From positions 718,678 through 741,177 of the forward strand of contig CM018909.1 of assembly GCA_009663005.1 (NCBI GenBank): 22,500 nucleotides of DNA. The letters are read 5' to 3'. Both the position numbers and the translations under genes were made by a program. This document shows positions 17,930 through 22,500 of this stretch, in pieces. The notes under the pieces were generated by a model, which saw only the letters and a list, made by a program, of their open reading frames with translations, did no database searches and was not told where the DNA came from. The first letter of the stretch is position 1, and every line of letters begins with the position of its first letter. The stretch comes from Actinidia chinensis (taxonomy: Eukaryota; Streptophyta; Magnoliopsida; Ericales; Actinidiaceae).

Positions 17930-18250
17930 TCTCTAAAAAATGCATAATTTTTATTATTAGAACGAAACAATGTTAATATAACAAAAATATTTGCACTATC
18001 ATAAAAAAACTAGTTTTTTTACAAATGAAAACTTCGTACAGCATATATTACACACAAAATCCGTACAAGACTCACTAACAATTTGGTAGGTCCCCACAAT
18101 GGGGCCCAACACCGTTATACCTACCCTTGTAAATTGATTTTGGTGTCCAATTGTTGGCACAATCTTTTAAAGAATAATTTTTTTCAAGCAATATATTTAA
18201 AAATACTTTTTATTTCAGAGAAAATGTATGAATTTTTTTTTTTGAATAAG
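17930..18250 (+). repeat. Segment X, partial copy C
   Basis: Matches copies A and B from TTATTATTAGAAC through the GC-rich island (18,076-18,133: GGTAGGTCCCCACAATGGGG, CCGTTATACCTACCC, TTGTAA) and becomes unclear after about 18,175. It is the most GC-rich point in otherwise AT-rich sequence. The part with the TATA box is not recognisable. Confidence 0.55.
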
Positions 18251-19140
18251 TACATAATATGATTATCAATGGGAAAATTATACTTTAAACAAAATACAAC
18301 ACCAATTAGTACTCCAATTTTAATTTGACTGATAGCAAATTTGAAAAAAATAACATTTGCATGTAAAAAATTATAATTTTATTGTCAATAAAGAACTTAT
18401 CAGAGAAGATATATAACTTACCATCATAAAGAAATACTTTTATTTAAAATTAGATAATTTGATTTTTATAAGAACATTCATTTTGAAAGAGGAAGTTTCC
18501 AGTGAACAAATATTGAAGTCCAAGTAAGCCAAGACGAGGTGGGCATCACATAACAACAATTGCACTCCGGTTATATACATCATAGAAGACAGCAAGCAAG
18601 GTTATTGGTTATCGAATTCAGTTTACTTTAGTTGTGGATAATTTACTTGATGAAGTGGATATGGAATGGTTAGAAGACAAAGACATAGTTTGGCATTGTA
18701 AAGGTTTTTATCCCTTACAAAGAAGTGAAAAACTGGTACGAGAATTTGGTTTTGTTTAGATATGATTGCTGATTTTTGCAGCAGGATAAGGGATAGGGAT
18801 TATTATTTCAAAAGCTGATGGTTTATTAGGGTGTTCTAGTAAGCGTTGGATGGTGAAAATTGCTTCTTTTGACATAAATGCTATGAGTTTCCAAAAGGAA
18901 ATTACAAACGAATGACAGAGGAGGAGTGCAAGCCATTTGAAGGAAGCCGGTTCGATATCAAAATTATAATAGAAACCAAACTAGTTTAGAGGATCGGTTA
19001 CAAGAAAAGTAAAAGATCCTTTGCGCAGCAGGTAAAAAGGAACTCCAATGAAAATTCATTTCGCATCAAGGCCCACGTTGAGGAGCAGCTTGTTACAAGA
19101 ACTTGCTATTGGGAAATTAAGTTTTGGGGCTGACAGAGGT
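18250..19140 (+). other. AT-rich stretch and possible LINE 5' coding traces
   Basis: 18,250-18,490 is AT-rich with no coding signal. From 18,500 the composition becomes coding-like, and a short open frame near 18,911 reads MTEEECKPFEGSRFDIKIII; P-F-E-G-x-R-F-D-I is similar to the start of some plant LINE proteins (from memory, not tested). No domain is complete. Confidence 0.3.
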
Positions 19141-19145
19141 CTGAA

Positions 19146-19375
19146 TGGGCCTTAAAAATTAATTGACAAAAGCATGACACTACTTTGTGGGAGTTGGAGT
19201 AGATCTAGTTAATTTACTGATCTTGTCTATAAAGCTGAGAATCTGCCCATAAAGTATCTTGGGCTTGCCATTAGGAGCTAATCCAAAGAGTTAAAACCTA
19301 GCAACCAATTGTTGATAGATTCAAGAAGAAACTGGCTTTATGGAACGAGAGATACTTACCAATTTCAGTCTTTAA
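19146..19375 (+). pseudogene. LINE reverse transcriptase piece, copy D
   Basis: This repeats the 17,260-17,500 part of the longer copy: TTAATTGACAAAAGCATGA, AATCTGCCCATAAAG, TTGGGCTTGCCATTAGGAGC and TTGTTGATAGAT are shared. Translated with one frame change it gives KYLGL and LPLGANPK. It is followed directly by the LINE 3' end at about 19,380, so the region between (the C-terminal part of ORF2) has been deleted. Confidence 0.75.
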
Positions 19376-20190
19376 TTGTCTTATAGAATGTAGGTGTGTG
19401 CTTTTTTGGATCTGTATGTTCCAATTTTAAGGAATATTTTATCATTGATTATTAGAGATGTTTAAGTTGGTTGACAAGCACGCCTGAAGTAGTGATAAAT
19501 TAGGCTGGTTGTGCTCGATTAGTACCAGAATTCAAAGGCAATCCTAGCCAGATTATTGAAGATGGAATCCATGAAGATTCTTGATATTAGTCAGTTCAGC
19601 ACTCTTTGCTTTTCAGGTTTTGTTTGGGATGCTTGGTGCTGATGATTTTTGGTATGATACACGTTTTCTTTCTATTTGGATACTGTATTTGCTGATGCGG
19701 ATTACTGTTTACGCTGCAGGCAGTTGGTGTGTTGTAGCTGATTCTGATATATTGGTCGCATCCAGCCTCCGTTTGGTGGACTTTTGATGATTGGCACTCT
19801 TGGAATTATTGTGGGTGGAAAGCATATTTAGTTTGGAAGTGGAGAGTTGTGCTTGTAATGACTTAGGAGATTTATGTCTTTCGTCTTCCATTGTTTTGAA
19901 CTGGAGTTAGGATTTTGACAATTTTGTGATGTTGACTCTCTCTTGTTTAGGGTGGAAGGCATTTTAGTTGGAAGTGGAGATTTTTGCTTGTATGGCTTAG
20001 GAATTTGTGTCTTTGGTCTTCTCAAATTTGTTTGAAATTTGGAGTTAGGGATTTGTTAATTTTTGTGAATGTTACACACTCCTGTTTTAGTTCTGAAATT
20101 TTGCCTTGGGTAGTCACTTCTGTGTTTAGCAGATGGTTTGGTTTGTTTTACTGAGGCCTGTTTTGCTTTTTGGGAGTTTGTTCGTTCTAA
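19376..20190 (+). pseudogene. LINE 3' end, copy D
   Basis: Counterpart of copies A and B: LSLIIRDV (about 19,440-19,460), ATTCAAAGGCAAT..., GATGATTTTTGGTATGATAC, and the T/G-rich 3' untranslated region. It contains an internal 138-base tandem duplication (19,812-20,090). Similarity to the other copies stops near 20,190; no poly(A) tail was found there. Confidence 0.65.
19812..20090 (+). repeat. 138-base tandem duplication in LINE 3' UTR copy D
   Basis: Unit 1 at 19,812-19,949 and unit 2 at 19,950-20,090, each opening with GGGTGGAA and running through TTGGAAGTGGAG, GGAGTTAGG and a closing TGTTTAG/TGTTTTAG. Copies A and B have only one unit. Confidence 0.8.
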
Positions 20191-21645
20191 GGTTCCTAGA
20201 CAAAAGTATTTATCCACACACACGTAGTAACAGAGAGGAACTTACTTAACCATTAGTTATAAGCTCAGCTTCCATGAATCCATCCATGCATATTCTGAAT
20301 TCAGTCTGTGGCCCAGTTTTGGCTTTGCCCACGCATCGGAGAACCATTTTTCTCCCTTAAAAAGAAGATTTCCTTACTAAAATGAATGCTCAAAGCACTT
20401 ATCAAAATCAACCAAGAAAATAAAATATGAATAGAATATATAGGTATGCTGCTTCAGACTGTTTCTCCCTCCATATACCTGACTCACACATAGCACATTG
20501 GTTTGAATAACATCCATGCTCACATAGACATTAGATCAGTGACAGTTAACTAATTGACAACCACTCAATAATAAACACGCTACGGAGCAATACTGGAAAC
20601 TGAATCTCAATCTAGCATGGTAGACAGCTGTAATGCCTCAGGGTCTAAGCCAGAAAAAGGTAAAATTCCGCCTCGCTTATATTAACATGAACTCGTACAA
20701 TGAGATGTTACATGACAACAAAACAATTGTGATAATAGATCAGACATTCCCCTACTTAACTTCCAAAATTGTTCTCTCTTTGTATAGTTTCTGTCACCAG
20801 CTCGGCTATCTGCCAAGCACAGGTATTTCAACTTACCATTCCACTTGTCTACCCTCATTAAGCAAAAGCCACGAAAAACAGTTGTTCTCCAAACAATGAC
20901 ATATCCTAGCTTAAGTGCTAGTATTTTACCCTATGAGAATTTCTTTTCAATTTTCTAACCAGAAAAAGTTTCAAGACAGGTAGCTAAACTAAAGTTTAGC
21001 TCCCTTATGCAGAGAAGATTGAATCTCTTAACTCCATTATGCTGTCTTTTCATTACACATCAAATGCCCTATCTCTTTTCTGTGCCTATGATGCTTATGT
21101 CAGGTTATCAATACAAGCAATTGAACACATCAAGATTAGAGTTGAAAAGAGCCTTTGACTTTCTTAAGAAAACAAGGTAAGACCACATGAACCATTGAAC
21201 CTTTGCCAATTTACGATATAAACCACAATTGATGACACCGACAGAGGCACAAAGATTGACACCCTCCTTTTCTTTCGGAAATCTAGGTTCCGAGGGTTGA
21301 CTGCAGGTTTTTGGATTTTGTTGTCCCTCTTATCTATATTCCATGAACCCAACTGAGTATTCCACGCTTCTTTTCATACCCAAACTGGAAATAAGAATCC
21401 AATGGTTTCTTGTTCGTACCTGATTGGAATATTCAAGGTCTTTTTCCATGGTTCATCTCAGTTAGATCAACGCACGCAGATATTGTTATCACAATCAATC
21501 AATTTCTCACTTATGGGTTTGTTGGCAGATTACTTGATGTAAAACTTGAAGTCTAAAGTGACTGTGAAAGAGAAAAGAATAGAGAATTCTACACCCACCA
21601 TATTACAGATTACCCACAAGATCAAACTGCTCAGAAAAAGGGCAG

Positions 21646-21708
21646 AAAAAAAAAAAAAAAATAAAAAAAAAAAAAAAAGAAAAAGAAAAAAAAAAAAAAA
21701 AAAAAAAA
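21646..21708. repeat. A-rich tract of about 63 bases
   Basis: Almost pure A with single T and G interruptions (AAAT, AAAGAAAAAG). It could be the poly(A) end of an old plus-strand retrosequence or a plain simple repeat; no element body was recognised to its left. Confidence 0.9.
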
Positions 21709-22256
21709 CAGAAATTCATGAGACCCACACGATATCAAATATAAAAGCCTTAAAGATACCCAAAACATCTACACTAATGAATTGTTGTGAGCATGGCAAC
21801 AAAGAAAGACCCTCGTTTCATTTTCGGCTAAGAACCGAGCACAAATATTTAACCAAGTTAAAGAGGTTGGTCAAGGCTTGTGGTTTGTGGCAGCAAAAAT
21901 CCATTGCTTCCTTCACTTGACGTATTTGTCAGGGTCCTCTAAAACCTTTTCATTGAAACCCAATTGAAATTTCAATGGGAAGAATCATATCCCAATCGAA
22001 GATGCAAGAGGTCATCTACTTCCACCCCAATGTTTCAACTTTTGTAATCTTTCACTTTTCCCTGCCACAAAAACCCTTAATAGTTAAATCAAATTTGAAA
22101 TGGGTAAAGACCAGAATTCAATAAATTCAATTGAAATTATAATAACACATACGTTATCAAGAGTAAGTTCCATTTGTCATTTATTCAACGCCCAACTCTT
22201 CAATGTCTCAATCTTTATCAGAATTGAAGATGGTTACAGATCAGCGCATCCAAGAA

Positions 22257-22280
22257 TCTAGAGAGAAAGAGAGAGAGAGA
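22257..22280. repeat. GA/CT microsatellite
   Basis: TCTAGAGAGAAAGAGAGAGA-type run. On the minus strand it is a CT-rich tract of the kind found in plant 5' leaders and core promoters. Confidence 0.8.
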
Positions 22281-22500
22281 TTATTAAACGGGAGTAAAAA
22301 CAATCGAGAGGAGGGGAGAGTAAGGATACATAGTCGAGCGAAAGGGATTCAGAGAGCCGTGCCTAAGAACCGACTTTAAGGGATCTGGTTTTTGAAATGA
22401 AAAGGAAATACTGATTAAGAAAGGCTCAAGGCGGTTTAGGTTTGGTTGTTATTAACAGCATAATTATTACTAAGTATTAACTAATGATTTGCCTAATTAA

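Larger units (their letters stand above)
20191..22500. other. Right flank without recognisable gene or transposon
   Basis: No family motif in any frame. The plus-strand open frame 20,633-20,899 (88 codons) and the lysine-rich one at 21,546-21,920 (made by the A-rich tract) look like chance. On the minus strand, scattered signals could be host gene structure: CT-rich leader-like sequence at about 22,350-22,260, a GTAAGT donor at 20,836-20,831, and a pyrimidine-rich acceptor (TCTTCTTTTTAAG) at about 20,354 with a short open exon-like stretch after it. None can be joined into a convincing gene. Confidence 0.4.

Noticed and set aside
20633..20899. Plus-strand 88-codon open frame as a gene
   Set aside because: No recognised motif and no supporting promoter or splice structure; its length is expected by chance in this composition.
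21546..21920. Plus-strand 124-codon lysine-rich open frame
   Set aside because: Created by the A-rich tract, which reads as lysine in one frame.

Overview
The window looks like plant nuclear repeat DNA (heterochromatin-type) and contains no intact gene that I can recognise. The evidence is decayed protein signatures typical of flowering-plant retrotransposons: a Ty3/gypsy element of the Tat type on the minus strand, and several pieces of an L1-type LINE on the plus strand. All coding stretches are broken by stops and frameshifts. The species cannot be told from the sequence.

Left part (1 to about 11,190): one old Tat-type Ty3/gypsy element read right to left. In element order it holds a 5' LTR (about 11,185 to 10,456), a decayed primer-binding site (10,454-10,437), a short piece of gag, then reverse transcriptase (YIDD still present), RNase H, a second RNase H domain, and integrase down to its last residues near 6,880. 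The rest of gag and the protease are missing, so a gag remnant runs straight into reverse transcriptase near 9,980. Downstream of pol comes a long 3' region with three arrays of a repeat of about 80 bp (6,480-6,760, 5,085-5,430, 1,300-2,045). Between two of these arrays lies an unrelated-looking gene on the opposite (plus) strand. It has a TATA box at 2,097, a start codon at 2,521, at least two GT-AG introns, a serine run and a helical region, and it decays near 4,850. The first 125 bases weakly match the outer part of the 5' LTR, so the window may start inside the 3' LTR.

Middle and right part (about 11,190 to 20,190): AT-richer DNA made of LINE pieces, all on the plus strand and arranged head to tail. 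There are three LINE 3' ends (from 11,190, 13,100 and 19,380), one long internal piece with endonuclease and reverse transcriptase (about 15,440-17,890), and a second small reverse transcriptase piece (about 19,150-19,370). A TATA-bearing segment of roughly 1 kb, here called segment X, lies between LINE pieces twice in full (about 12,075-13,060 and 13,870-14,834) and once in part (about 17,930-18,250). The stretch 11,375-13,060 is duplicated in tandem as 13,100-14,834. X may be the 5' leader/promoter of this LINE family, which would make this an array of deleted LINE copies.

Right flank (20,190-22,500): no transposon signature and no convincing gene. It has an A-rich tract, a GA/CT microsatellite and a few splice-like signals on the minus strand that might belong to a host gene reading leftwards from about 22,300, but this is weak.

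The best candidate for something unusual is the plus-strand, intron-bearing gene carried antisense inside the gypsy element, together with its associated repeat arrays. Extra antisense ORFs are already known for the Retand/Tat group, so this may be a known class rather than a new one.
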